NCBI GenBank assembly: GCA_031550535.1
Contig: JAVBOM010000002.1
Span: forward strand, 124,001-188,000
DNA: 64,000 nt
Origin: Avichristensenella sp031550535
GTDB taxonomy: Bacteria; Bacillota; Clostridia; Christensenellales; Aristaeellaceae
Reading direction: 5' to 3'
Both the position numbers and the translations under genes were made by a program. The notes under the pieces were generated by a model. It saw nothing but the letters and a program-made list of their open reading frames with translations. It was not told where the DNA came from and ran no database searches. Shown piece by piece: positions 8,042-17,091 of this stretch (position 1 is its first letter; each line of letters starts with the position of its first letter).

Positions 8042-9741
8042 ACTTCGCCGCCCTCCTGCATCGTCTTTGTCAAAGTGTGCAGCGCAAAGCCCCCGCGCCC
8101 GGTCAGGCGTATGCGCATCGTGTCGCATCGGCGGGGAATGATCGGGACCGAATACGAACGCTGGACGTTCGGATTCATCCGGTACACATCTCGCCATTCG
8201 CCCGCGTGATCGTATTTCAACCACACCTTCACCAGCGCCCCCGGCGCGATGGTCAGCCGCAGCGTCAGCTTCGACACAACCTTCATGTCCGGGCTTGAAA
8301 TGCCAATGTCCCCGGTTTCCGCCATCCAGTCATAGCGCCCTTCCGTGTGCGCCTCCGCCGTGGCATACGGCCCCTGGCTGCCGTCCACCGTGTACAGCCA
8401 ACCGTCCGCGCGCAACCCGTACAGCACGCCGTCCGCCAGCACAAAAGCCAGCACCCGCGTATCATCTTCCCGATGCCATAACCCCCGCGCCGTGTCGCAC
8501 ACATACAGCGCCCAGCCTCCGCCAGCCTCCCGCATGGAAACGTAGTATCGGTCATCCGCCGCGCCCGCCACCGCGTCCAGGTACGGCCCCGGCCCGAGCG
8601 CCGCGCCCACGGCCTGGGGCAGCGCCATCCCCATAGCGGACACCCCGCCCCGCGAAACATAGTGCAGCGTTTCCCGCACCACCGCGATGCTGTCAGCACA
8701 CCCCGCTTGCACCCCGCGCGCGGGCTGGTCCACAAGTTCAAAATTGCTCGGTTTCGTCCCGAATATCTTAATCACACGGTTGTCCTTGAAAAAGAAAACC
8801 GTCCCTTGGTGCGTACACGCCCCCGTAAAATCCCCCGGCGACCCCACCGTCACCGCGTAGCTGTCGGACGCTACGCCCTGATAACACCGCCAGTTGCACG
8901 GGTCGCCCTGTTTGCTCGCGTATATCTCGTGCGTCGTGCTGGAACAACCCCACACCCGGTTATGGTGCTCGGTCAGATAGTCCATGTCCGGGACGGCGCG
9001 CTCCACCGTCAGCGGGTCCGTTTGGCTGTCCGCCGTCCCGATGATGCCCGTCACAAGCAGGTAATCCGCCGCCGCGCCCATCAGCACCGTGTCCGTGTTC
9101 AGCGCGTCGTGCTTGCTGTCCGTGATCTTCACGCCGTCGCCCGTCGCAAACGACGCCCCGATACCCGGCGCGGAGATTTTCACCGTCGTCACCGGCATGG
9201 ACACCCAAATGCCTTTCAGCTTGGAAAACTGCTTTAGCACGTTCGGCACGATGCTCGTATCAACCCACAGTTGCCCGTCCTCGGGGCTGCTGGGCGCGGT
9301 CGTGCTGGCCGAGTACGTCCCCGCCGCGCTGCCGTCCGCACGGCAAAGCGTGTACGACACCGCGCCCGTGGTCGTGACCCGCGCTTCCAGCGCCGTCAGT
9401 TCGTGCGTTTCCGTGTTATACGCCAGCTTATCCGGCCAGATCAACACCCGCGCGCCCAACAGCACAAACCGCTTGGGGCTGTCCGCCACCTGCCCGCGAA
9501 GCACGCCGTCATAGTACAGGTCGGGGCCGTCCACCCAGCCAAGCGCCCCATGCGCAAAAACGCCGTTCGGCTTCGCAAGCTGCCGCACGAAACCCCGCGC
9601 CGCGCGCGGCGTAAGCGTCGGGTACGCCGCCCCCGTCAGGTTCATCATGTCGGCAAACTCGTCCGGCGCAATGGCGGGCGTCCGGTTCAGCCCCCGGAAC
9701 GCCCCGAGCATTTCCCGGCCGGTTGGCACTTCGCCCAGCAT
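8038..9741 (-). CDS. Large phage virion protein, 5' end probably frameshifted
   Basis: 567 residues from ATG 9741, with no membrane segment, beta-rich throughout. Repeated motifs such as LYYDGVLRGQ, YYVSMREAGGGWALYVCD and LYGLRADGWLYTVDG suggest a propeller-like fold, as in the stabilisation/neck proteins of podoviruses (P22 gp10-like, inference). The ribosome site before ATG 9741 is poor. A second ATG at 9824 has a strong GGAAGGAG site but opens a 45-codon frame that runs out. Adding one C in the CCCC run (minus strand, 9763-9766) would join the two frames into one protein beginning Met-Asn-Asp-Glu-Thr-Thr. The gene lies 20 bases after the capsid fusion gene and its stop overlaps the next tail gene. 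Confidence 0.65.
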   Translation of the reverse strand: MLGEVPTGREMLGAFRGLNRTPAIAPDEFADMMNLTGAAYPTLTPRAARGFVRQLAKPNGVFAHGALGWVDGPDLYYDGVLRGQVADSPKRFVLLGARVLIWPDKLAYNTETHELTALEARVTTTGAVSYTLCRADGSAAGTYSASTTAPSSPEDGQLWVDTSIVPNVLKQFSKLKGIWVSMPVTTVKISAPGIGASFATGDGVKITDSKHDALNTDTVLMGAAADYLLVTGIIGTADSQTDPLTVERAVPDMDYLTEHHNRVWGCSSTTHEIYASKQGDPCNWRCYQGVASDSYAVTVGSPGDFTGACTHQGTVFFFKDNRVIKIFGTKPSNFELVDQPARGVQAGCADSIAVVRETLHYVSRGGVSAMGMALPQAVGAALGPGPYLDAVAGAADDRYYVSMREAGGGWALYVCDTARGLWHREDDTRVLAFVLADGVLYGLRADGWLYTVDGSQGPYATAEAHTEGRYDWMAETGDIGISSPDMKVVSKLTLRLTIAPGALVKVWLKYDHAGEWRDVYRMNPNVQRSYSVPIIPRRCDTMRIRLTGRGGFALHTLTKTMQEGGEV

Positions 9742-9844
9742 CGGCAGGTTCCCTTCGGCTTCGGGGCCTCCGTGACCTCCGCGTCCTCCCAGGGTACACC
9801 CGTCCCCGTCGTCTCGTCGTTCATGTCGTCCACTCCTTCCGTTA

Positions 9845-11275
9845 TCAGTTCGCGGCGGCTCTGTCGGAATACTTGGAGAGCGATTCCACGCGCAACATGT
9901 ATTCTTCCAAGAGCCTTTCCGCCGTCTTGGTGGCTTTCCAGCCGACCGATGACCGCTGATTCAAGGGGTCATCACCCGCGCCAAGCTGTTTAACAATGAC
10001 TTCCAGCCCGCCGCCCTCGATGTCAGTTGTGCCATACGCCCCTTGGCCCAGTACTAGCGTGGAAAAGACCGCTTGCGTCTTTTCGCTGCCAGCCTCGCCC
10101 GTTTTCGGGCACGTCGCGTCCGCCCAAATCTTGGCTTCGCTGGTACTCACAAACCGCACGTTGCCAATCTTGCCGATTTCCCCACGGAAATACTGGTCCG
10201 GTTTCGCGTACTTCGCCACGTCAATCCATTCATCCGTCCGCATCAGATCATAGGCGGCGTAGGGATGGATGATCGCCACATAGCTGCCGTCAATGGTTGG
10301 CGCGTTCATCGCGGATAGGTTGGCGCTGGCCTGAAAAAACAGGTCCGGCGTCAGCGTCGCCGTGGCGTCCAGTTCGCCGCGCGTCAGCACCGCCGTTTCC
10401 GTGTCGCCCGTCTTTTTAGGGGCATAGATGACCTGCGTACCGCCGTTCAAAATATCGCGGGTGATGGTGTCCAAGGTGCGCCCCGCCTGCGAACCGTGAC
10501 GCTTGGTGCATTGGAGCACATTGTTATCAATAGCCGTCAGTTCCAGCATGTCCGAGAGCCTTGTCCAATCCCCGTACTGTTCCACCTCGGCCGTGATGGT
10601 TGACACGCTGATGTTGTTACCGTTCGGCGTCACACCCTCGGTCAAGGGGGTCAGCGCCTTGGGCAAGGAATCGTACTTCCGCATTTCGATGATTTTGCCC
10701 TTGTTTCGGGGGATATAGTCAGCGTCGGCGCAGGCGTAGCGAACAGTCGGCTCGGCTTGCGGATCAAGCTCGTCAAAGTGGAGCCCTCCCACGATGTCGG
10801 CGTAAGAGGGCAGCTGCTCGCCGAAGAAGTCCGGCACCAGGGTTTTCAGGCCGCAGTCGCCCAGGGTGCGGAACTCTTTTTCATTTTTGTAGATCAGCTG
10901 CGCCGCCGCGATGGTGTCGTAGCAGGGTTCCTGGAGCACGATGCCGCGTGCGTAGAGGAATGCGCTTTCAAAGGCCAGGTTGTGGGCGACCTTGATGACG
11001 GCGGGATCGGCGAAGAAGCCCGACAGCCATTCCCAGATGGCGGACTGGTCGCTGACGTTTTCGCCGATCCGGTGCGCCAACGGTAGGTAGACGGCGTCGC
11101 CCTCGGCGACCGAAAAGCTGATGCCGACAATGTGGGATTTGTGCGCGTCCAGGGCGGCTTTTTCCTCGTTGCGGTAGGGTTCATCCGGCGCGGTTTCGAA
11201 GTCGAACGCGGCGATGGGCGCGCCAGAAAGATAGGTTTGTACATCCCGCAGGGTTAAGATGGATCGATATGCCAT
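9845..11275 (-). CDS. Fusion: DNA polymerase A exonuclease domain + truncated N4-gp56-type capsid protein
   Basis: 476 residues from ATG 11275 (GGGGAGGG six bases upstream). Residues 1-187 are a DEDD 3'-5' exonuclease of the polymerase I type: ExoI FDFETA (Asp25, Glu27), ExoII KVAHNLAFESAF with Glu in the usual Asp position, ExoIII YACAD (Tyr180, Asp184). At residue 188 the protein switches without a linker to IPRNKGKIIEMRKYDSLPKA and ALTPLTEGVTPNG, which are signature sequences of N4-gp56-family major capsid proteins, running to the C-terminus. The polymerase domain is absent, and about 40-50 residues normally preceding IPRNKGK in the capsid are missing. The junction lies at about 10712-10717. 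Neither half is likely to work normally; a deletion inside the prophage or a chimeric assembly are the leading explanations. Confidence 0.8.
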   Translation of the reverse strand: MAYRSILTLRDVQTYLSGAPIAAFDFETAPDEPYRNEEKAALDAHKSHIVGISFSVAEGDAVYLPLAHRIGENVSDQSAIWEWLSGFFADPAVIKVAHNLAFESAFLYARGIVLQEPCYDTIAAAQLIYKNEKEFRTLGDCGLKTLVPDFFGEQLPSYADIVGGLHFDELDPQAEPTVRYACADADYIPRNKGKIIEMRKYDSLPKALTPLTEGVTPNGNNISVSTITAEVEQYGDWTRLSDMLELTAIDNNVLQCTKRHGSQAGRTLDTITRDILNGGTQVIYAPKKTGDTETAVLTRGELDATATLTPDLFFQASANLSAMNAPTIDGSYVAIIHPYAAYDLMRTDEWIDVAKYAKPDQYFRGEIGKIGNVRFVSTSEAKIWADATCPKTGEAGSEKTQAVFSTLVLGQGAYGTTDIEGGGLEVIVKQLGAGDDPLNQRSSVGWKATKTAERLLEEYMLRVESLSKYSDRAAAN

Positions 11276-11385
11276 GGGCAACCCTCCCCGCATCAGTGCT
11301 TGTTCATGTTTATGCGGGGATGGCGGGGAACATATTTTGTCCACCACAATCAAATGACTTTGGCCGTGAGAATATAAACAATACT

Positions 11386-11435
11386 TTTGCGATCGCAAAT
11401 AATTTGTTGAAAGAAACAGGCAGGCGTGATATACT
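11386..11435. promoter_or_regulatory. Divergent promoters with operator-like palindrome
   Basis: TTTGCGATCGCAAA (11386-11399) is a 14-base perfect palindrome. On the minus strand TTGCGA (part of it), 16 bases and TATATT form a promoter for the exonuclease-capsid fusion. On the plus strand TTGAAA (11407-11412), 17 bases, TATACT (11430-11435) drives the XRE gene; TATAC and GTATA half-sites just downstream could be its own operator. Confidence 0.6.
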
Positions 11436-11474
11436 AACTAGGGCGTATACAATCTTGCTTCGAGGGGTGTGTCC

Positions 11475-11681
11475 ATGGCGATAAGTTATAACAAGCTCTG
11501 GAAGCTATTGATTGACAAGAAAATGAATAAGAGTGATTTGAGAAGCGCATCAGGCGTTAGCACCGCGTCAATAGCTAAACTGGGCAAAGGCGAGAACGTG
11601 ACGACAGATGTGCTGTTGAAGATCTGCAAGGCGCTAAACTGCGACATCTCCGATATCATGGAGATCACGGACGAGAGGTAA
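11475..11681 (+). CDS. Small XRE regulator, possible R-M controller protein
   Basis: 68 residues from ATG 11475, seven bases after GAGGGG. The whole protein is one HTH domain (YNKLWKLLIDKKMNKSDLR, then SGVSTASIAKLGKGENVTTD and LLKICKALNCDISDIMEI), the YozG-like Cro/C1 type. It lies 37 bases before the methyltransferase gene in the same direction, the usual place for a controller (C) protein of a type II restriction-modification system. Such proteins delay endonuclease expression until methylation is established. Controller role is inferred from size and position only. Confidence 0.75.
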   Translation: MAISYNKLWKLLIDKKMNKSDLRSASGVSTASIAKLGKGENVTTDVLLKICKALNCDISDIMEITDER

Positions 11682-11718
11682 TCGGTCTGGCTATCTTAAC
11701 GCAAAGCGGGTGGTTGAT

Positions 11719-12927
11719 ATGATTAATTCTTTAGAACTATTTAGTGGGGCGGGCGGTCTTGCTTTAGGACTGCATCAAGCGGGTTTCGAGCCTCGAGCCC
11801 TTTTGGAATGGGATAAGGATTCCTGCGATAATGTTAAGGCCAATATTGCCGCCGGCTTCTCTGGGATTCGAGACTGGGATGTACGGCAAACCGATGTGCG
11901 TTTAGTAAATTACGGTGAGTTCGGCCATGACATTCACTTTGTCACGGGTGGCCCACCATGTCAGCCATTCTCTCTTGGCGGCAAGCACAAAGCACATACG
12001 GATACTCGAGATATGTTTCCAGAGGCGGTTCGCGCGGTTCGTGAATTGCGCCCACAGGGGTTCATTTTTGAGAATGTGAAAGGGCTACTTCGAAAATCGT
12101 TTAGTTCATATTTCGACTACATTTTGCTCCAACTCTCCCACCCAGAAATAGTGGCGCGAGATGATATGGACTGGTCGGAACACCTGAGCTTGTTGGAAAA
12201 ATACCACACTACCGGTTCACGCGCGGGACTTGAGTATAATGTTGTTTTCAGATTACTTAACGCGGCTGATTACGGGGTTCCGCAAGTAAGGCATCGCGTT
12301 GTGATTGTTGGTTTTAGAAGCGATTTGGACGCCCATTGGTCTTTCCCGGAGCCAACGCACTGTAAGGAAGGATTGCTCTACGGTAAATATGTGGATGACT
12401 CGTATTGGGATGATCACAAGATCGCGAAAAAGAATCGCCCAAGCGTGTCATCAAAAGAGAGAGAGGCCGCAGTGCGACTGCTTGGTGAACGTGATCCGGC
12501 CATGAGATGGCAAACCGTGCGAGATGCGCTAAAGGGGTTGCCGGATCCGCGCGAGGAAGCTACCTCAAGATTCCCCAATCATGAGTATAGGGCTGGTGCC
12601 AGAACATACGCAGGGCATTCGGGTAGCATTTTGGACGAACCCTCTAAGACTATCAAGGCTGGAGCCCATGGCGTGCCCGGTGGCGAAAACATGGTGATAC
12701 TGGACGATGGGACGCTCAGATATTACACAGTCCGCGAGAGCGCCAGAATCCAAACTTTCCCGGACAATTATTTGTTCCATGGTTCTTGGACGGAGAGTAT
12801 GCGTCAGATCGGAAACGCGGTACCTGTCAGGTTAGCAAGCATTATCGGAAAATCCGTCGCGGATCAGTTGGAAAGGATGGAGGATAATGGCCGCAAAAGA
12901 GAACCCGCCGACCATAAAGCCGTTTAA
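11719..12927 (+). CDS. DNA cytosine-5 methyltransferase (type II R-M)
   Basis: 402 residues from ATG 11719. It carries the ordered C5-methyltransferase motifs: I (LELFSGAGGLALGLHQAG), IV with the catalytic Cys (GGPPCQPFS), VI (FIFENVKGL), VIII (QVRHRVVIVG), and IX/X (RQIGNAVPV near the C-terminus). It transfers a methyl group from S-adenosylmethionine to cytosine in the recognition site. The variable target-recognition region lies between VIII and IX. Pairing with an Eco29kI-like endonuclease suggests the site CCGCGG, by analogy only. The 3' end overlaps the endonuclease gene by 41 bases. Base composition is visibly richer in A+T than the catabolic genes to the right. Confidence 0.95.
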   Translation: MINSLELFSGAGGLALGLHQAGFEPRALLEWDKDSCDNVKANIAAGFSGIRDWDVRQTDVRLVNYGEFGHDIHFVTGGPPCQPFSLGGKHKAHTDTRDMFPEAVRAVRELRPQGFIFENVKGLLRKSFSSYFDYILLQLSHPEIVARDDMDWSEHLSLLEKYHTTGSRAGLEYNVVFRLLNAADYGVPQVRHRVVIVGFRSDLDAHWSFPEPTHCKEGLLYGKYVDDSYWDDHKIAKKNRPSVSSKEREAAVRLLGERDPAMRWQTVRDALKGLPDPREEATSRFPNHEYRAGARTYAGHSGSILDEPSKTIKAGAHGVPGGENMVILDDGTLRYYTVRESARIQTFPDNYLFHGSWTESMRQIGNAVPVRLASIIGKSVADQLERMEDNGRKREPADHKAV

Positions 12928-13525
12928 TCCACTGGATAAACGCAATCTTGGCGAAAGCGTCGCGGACGCCTTGTTGAGCACAAGAGTTCAGCCATTACCA
13001 CCTGAGCCTTTCGTTGGCGCGGGTGTATATGCTTTGTACTATACTGGCTCTTTTTGCGCTTATGAAGAGTTGGCGAAGATAAACCGAGGCAGTCAGTTTC
13101 ATTGCCCGATCTATGTGGGTAAGGCGGTTCCCGCTGGCGCGCGAAAGGGTGGTTTGGGTCTGGAGGTCGAGCATGGCCAGGCGCTTCAAAGACGTTTAGC
13201 GGAGCATGCCGAATCCATCAAAGTCGCACGCAACCTGGAACTCAGCGATTTTTATTGTCGTTTTCTTGTCGTCGACGATATATGGATACCGCTTGCGGAG
13301 TCCATGCTGATAGAAAGGTTTAAGCCGGTCTGGAATCGTGTGCTTGATGGTTTTGGCAATCATGATCCGGGTAGCGGGCGTCATAGCGGGAAAATGCCGC
13401 CTTGGGACTGCTTGCATCCTGGGCGGGAATGGGCAACCCGGTTACAGCCATGCGCTTTTACCGAAGAGCAGCTTAAGGAGCGCGTGACCGAATACCTCCA
13501 TGACAATCTTTCGGGGATTGTTTGA
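12887..13525 (+). CDS. Eco29kI-family GIY-YIG restriction endonuclease
   Basis: 212 residues from ATG 12887, preceded by GGAGG. The GIY-YIG core is present as GVYALYYTG (motif 1) and PIYVGKA (motif 2), with a later Arg/His region, a Glu in LAESMLIERFKPVWN and a final Asn, as in Eco29kI, whose length is nearly the same. The enzyme should cut unmethylated DNA at the site protected by the adjacent methyltransferase; Eco29kI itself recognises CCGCGG. The gene is translationally overlapped with the methyltransferase, so it is expressed after it. Confidence 0.85.
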   Translation: MAAKENPPTIKPFNPLDKRNLGESVADALLSTRVQPLPPEPFVGAGVYALYYTGSFCAYEELAKINRGSQFHCPIYVGKAVPAGARKGGLGLEVEHGQALQRRLAEHAESIKVARNLELSDFYCRFLVVDDIWIPLAESMLIERFKPVWNRVLDGFGNHDPGSGRHSGKMPPWDCLHPGREWATRLQPCAFTEEQLKERVTEYLHDNLSGIV

Positions 13526-13543
13526 CTATAAGGGCGTGATGAG

Positions 13544-13972
13544 ATGGGAAGGGATCCGGACATTACCCACAAAATCATGTCTTCTATTAAGTCTAAGGAT
13601 ACTCGCCCAGAAATCATGCTGAGAAAGGCTCTCTGGCATCAAGGGTTACGTTTTCGTGTCAACTACGCGAAACTACCAGGGAAGCCCGATATAGCTTTCA
13701 CCAGAACTAAGCTGGCCGTATTCTGCGATGGGGATTATTGGCATGGTCATAATTGGGCATTGCGTGGCCTTAAAGATCAAGAAGAGGAGCTATCGGGTTA
13801 TTCGTTGTTTTGGGCGACTAAAATACGTCGAAATATTGAAAGGGACGCTGAAGTAAACGAACTGCTCGCCCAACTAGGATGGAAAGTAATGCGCATCTGG
13901 GAAAGCGACATCAAGAAAGATGTTGCTGAGTGCGCGAACAAAGTGAGAAAAGTTTATTTTGGACAACCTTGA
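13544..13972 (+). CDS. vsr: Vsr-like DNA mismatch endonuclease
   Basis: 142 residues starting ATG 13544. The family pattern is clear: ITHKIMSSIKSKDTRPEIML, LRKALWHQGLRFRVNY, LPGKPDIAFT (catalytic Asp), CDGDYWHGHNW (metal/His region), and KVMRIWESDI. Vsr nicks next to T:G mismatches that arise when 5-methylcytosine deaminates, so it repairs the mutagenic by-product of the methyltransferase two genes upstream. That linkage to a C5 methyltransferase supports the call. It lies 18 bases after the endonuclease gene and 31 bases before the Sir2 gene. Confidence 0.9.
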   Translation: MGRDPDITHKIMSSIKSKDTRPEIMLRKALWHQGLRFRVNYAKLPGKPDIAFTRTKLAVFCDGDYWHGHNWALRGLKDQEEELSGYSLFWATKIRRNIERDAEVNELLAQLGWKVMRIWESDIKKDVAECANKVRKVYFGQP

Positions 13973-14003
13973 TTAATTCCAAAGCGGAATGGAGGACGTG
14001 AAA

Positions 14004-15191
14004 ATGGCGGATAGCGCCGAGAAAACCATCAGGTTCATTAAGGGCAATCGCGAGCAGATGATATCCGCCGATGATCTTCGAACCGAAATATCGCAATGTC
14101 TGCAAATTGAGAATCTCAATTTTTTGATTGGCGCGGGTTGCTCAAGCTATGTTAGTGATGACGGTAAAGAGCTATCCATTCCGACGATGGCAGGTCTTGC
14201 GAAACTGTTTTATCAGAAATATCCTGATTTCAAAATCGATAACCGTCGTAAAGCGATTGATGATGAACGATTCAAATGGAATTTGGAGGCGCTGATTAAC
14301 CATCTTGTTTCAATTGCGAATATCTCATCAGATAGAACTCGCAAAAGTGTTAGCGGCAAGATAAAGATAATAAATGGATTTATATTTGATAAGGTCTGCA
14401 ACACTCCGAATTGCCCGGATCTATCCGCGCTTTATCGAGAGTTTTACCTGCGTATTGTTAAAAAGACACGCCAGGTTCCTGTTAATATCTACACGACAAA
14501 CTACGATCTCTATAATGAGGACGCGCTGGATACTCTCGGCTTTATGTATAACAACGGCTTTTTGGGAAGTTCAAAAAGAGTGTTCAACCCCAACTCGTAT
14601 AATTACGTTGTTGTCGAAAACCTTAATCTCAGCCGAGATGTTTGGAAAAGTGTCAGCAACTTCATTAATCTGTATAAAATCCACGGATCCATTAACTGGA
14701 TCAAGGAAGCGGATTCCGCCACAGACACTCCACGTATTTTGGAAAAAGACATTGAGTTGATCAGAGGGCGAAACCAATTTGATTCGCTGATGATCTATCC
14801 GACCCCGCAAAAAGACAGAACAACGCTAATGGTTCCTTATTCTGATTTGTTTCGCATGATGCAGAACAATCTCTTGAAGCGCAATTCCATTCTTGTCACG
14901 ATGGGGTACAGTTTCAGCGATGAGCATATTAATCGGATTTTGTTGAACGCGCTATCGGTGTATGATTTCAGAATCGTAATTTTCGGATGCTCACCGATGA
15001 TAGAAAAATTACGGGAAATCCGAGACAATCGCATATGGATCATAAACTCAGACGATAACGTTCACTATTTCAAGAATATCATCAGCAAAGCGCTTCCCTC
15101 GCTGGATGATGAGCAACGGGAAGAACAGAAAATGCGGGAGTCTATTCGTAGGCTATCCGCGATACTTAGTGAGGACAGCAAAGATGAATGA
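14004..15191 (+). CDS. Sir2-family defence NADase (Sir2-HerA system)
   Basis: 395 residues from ATG 14004, eight bases after GGAGG; the upstream ATG at 13989 lacks a site. Sir2 motifs: FLIGAGCSS (NAD-binding GAG), YTTNYD in place of the classical TQN, and KIHGSINW with the putative catalytic His. The region after ~250 (ILVTMGYSFSDEHINRIL) is the SIR2_2-type C-terminal part found in defence proteins rather than in deacetylases. In characterised Sir2-HerA systems the two proteins form a large complex that degrades NAD and/or DNA upon phage infection. Its 3' end overlaps the HerA start by eight bases. Low GC like the rest of the island. Confidence 0.9.
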   Translation: MADSAEKTIRFIKGNREQMISADDLRTEISQCLQIENLNFLIGAGCSSYVSDDGKELSIPTMAGLAKLFYQKYPDFKIDNRRKAIDDERFKWNLEALINHLVSIANISSDRTRKSVSGKIKIINGFIFDKVCNTPNCPDLSALYREFYLRIVKKTRQVPVNIYTTNYDLYNEDALDTLGFMYNNGFLGSSKRVFNPNSYNYVVVENLNLSRDVWKSVSNFINLYKIHGSINWIKEADSATDTPRILEKDIELIRGRNQFDSLMIYPTPQKDRTTLMVPYSDLFRMMQNNLLKRNSILVTMGYSFSDEHINRILLNALSVYDFRIVIFGCSPMIEKLREIRDNRIWIINSDDNVHYFKNIISKALPSLDDEQREEQKMRESIRRLSAILSEDSKDE

Positions 15192-17091
15192 CCGCGTTAT
15201 TGGCCGCATCGTAACGATTAGCCATAACAATATAATTGCGGAGCTTTCCAATGATGTAGGAAATTACGTCAGTGTTTACGATGGCATAAGGTTTGTCGGC
15301 GAAATCGGCTCATATGTTGCGATTGACGACATCAATAGACGTATCATCGCGGAAATAACAGCGGTAGATGAAAAAAACGAGCTTTCTTCTGACCGGTTGA
15401 TCAAGGCTGGGAGTAGGCGCTATCTACGAATCAGCCTTATTGGTGAAATCTCAAATGCTTGTTTTAACTTTGGCGTTACGAAAATGCCTCCAATATTCTC
15501 TGAAATAAAAATTATCAGCGAAGCTGATCTTCAGCTTATGCTTGACATACAGGGGGGTGAGGAAGCGACCGCGATGGGCAGTTCATCGACCAGGCTCAAG
15601 GTTCTCCCTATCGGCACATCGGTAATGTTTCCAGACTATGAGGTAAAAGTCAAGCTCAACGAGTTTTTCGGCTTCCACTTTAGCGTGTTCGGCAATACCG
15701 GATCTGGTAAATCGAACACTATAGCAAGAATGATCCAGACAGTGTTCGCAAAGAAAGACCTTTCCGCGCGGGGGGCGAAGTTTATAGTATTTGACGCGAA
15801 TGGCGAGTACGAGGCGGCTTTCAAAAACATCCCGGATGGCAACGCGGACATAAAAGTGAAGTTTCTAAGCACATCGTACGACGCCGCGGAGAGAATAGAA
15901 ATACCTGTATGGGCTTTAAGTGTCGATGATTGGGCGATTCTGCTTCACGCCTCGGAAAAAACGCAGGTACCAATCATTAGCCGCGCTTTGGAATTGATAC
16001 AGGTTTTTGATTCGGCGGAAACCGGCGAAAAAGCTGATGAAATAAAAGATCACATAATCGCCACTGTAATCAACGAAATTCTTTCGAGCAGTGAAAACCC
16101 CACGACTCAAAACGCCAAGATTTTGATGGCCTTAAGTAGATTTAGTACACCGCATCTTTCACTTGATATTACAATCCCAGCAGACAAGGATGCCGATGTA
16201 AATACGGATCGCTATGGTAACAACACAACGCCTGACCAAATTAGTATATCAAGAGCAATCAGCCTTTCTTTTGCGAAGATGTTCGCGCCAGTGAGTCTGT
16301 TAAAATATTGCAATGGGTTTATTAAACAAGATATAAATAGTTTTGTTGAGGAAAAGAAAGTAATCCCTTACTCACTTCAACGGTTTTTTGAAGCTGTTGA
16401 ATTTGCCGTGTTGTATGAGGGAAGTGTTAGTTCTACCAGGATTTATGAGTATACCTCTACATTGGTGACCCGGCTGAAACATCTGATTGAGAGCGAGCAG
16501 GGGAGCTTTTTCTCCGCGACAACTTTTACGTCAGTAGAGGCGTATATCGACAACATTATTGGCGATAACCAGCTATTGAATATTGACATAAGCAGCTTGG
16601 ATGACACCGCGACAGAAGTAATCACGAAAGTTTTCTCGAAACTACTGTTTGATTATCTACGAACGCTTAAACCGCGCAATTCAATGCCGGTGAATTTGAT
16701 TCTCGAGGAAGCGCATCGTTTCGTTCGAACCGATATGGATTATGGTGTGCTGGGATACAACATTTTTGAACGTATAGCGAAAGAAGGCCGAAAATACGGA
16801 TTGCTTATGGCCATTTCTTCACAGCGTCCGAGCGAGCTATCAAAAACCGTGGTTTCGCAATGCAGCAATTTTATTATCCATAGAATTCAGAACCCCGATG
16901 ACATACAATATATTTCGCGAATGGTACCATATATTAACCAGGGGATAATCGACAGAATCACGTATCTACGGCGCGGATACGCACTGGTATTTGGTACGGC
17001 GATCAACTTGCCCACGTTAACAGTGTTTGAGATAGCGGATCCAACCCCTGATAGCGGGAACTCGAATATAGTGGAAAAGTGGTATAGATGA
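15184..17091 (+). CDS. herA: HerA-like ATPase/translocase of Sir2-HerA defence system
   Basis: 635 residues from ATG 15184, with GAGGA upstream inside the Sir2 gene. N-terminal HAS-barrel (~1-95, GRIVTISHNNIIAEL), then Walker A FGNTGSGKSNT (~175), Walker B VNLILEEAHRF (~510) with the catalytic Glu, and an SSQRPSELS motif near 550 typical of the sensor/arginine-finger region of the FtsK-HerA superfamily. It would form a hexameric ring. Gene order Sir2 then HerA, with translation overlap, matches the known two-gene defence system. It ends the AT-rich island; a strong terminator follows 120 bases later. Confidence 0.92.
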   Translation: MNDRVIGRIVTISHNNIIAELSNDVGNYVSVYDGIRFVGEIGSYVAIDDINRRIIAEITAVDEKNELSSDRLIKAGSRRYLRISLIGEISNACFNFGVTKMPPIFSEIKIISEADLQLMLDIQGGEEATAMGSSSTRLKVLPIGTSVMFPDYEVKVKLNEFFGFHFSVFGNTGSGKSNTIARMIQTVFAKKDLSARGAKFIVFDANGEYEAAFKNIPDGNADIKVKFLSTSYDAAERIEIPVWALSVDDWAILLHASEKTQVPIISRALELIQVFDSAETGEKADEIKDHIIATVINEILSSSENPTTQNAKILMALSRFSTPHLSLDITIPADKDADVNTDRYGNNTTPDQISISRAISLSFAKMFAPVSLLKYCNGFIKQDINSFVEEKKVIPYSLQRFFEAVEFAVLYEGSVSSTRIYEYTSTLVTRLKHLIESEQGSFFSATTFTSVEAYIDNIIGDNQLLNIDISSLDDTATEVITKVFSKLLFDYLRTLKPRNSMPVNLILEEAHRFVRTDMDYGVLGYNIFERIAKEGRKYGLLMAISSQRPSELSKTVVSQCSNFIIHRIQNPDDIQYISRMVPYINQGIIDRITYLRRGYALVFGTAINLPTLTVFEIADPTPDSGNSNIVEKWYR

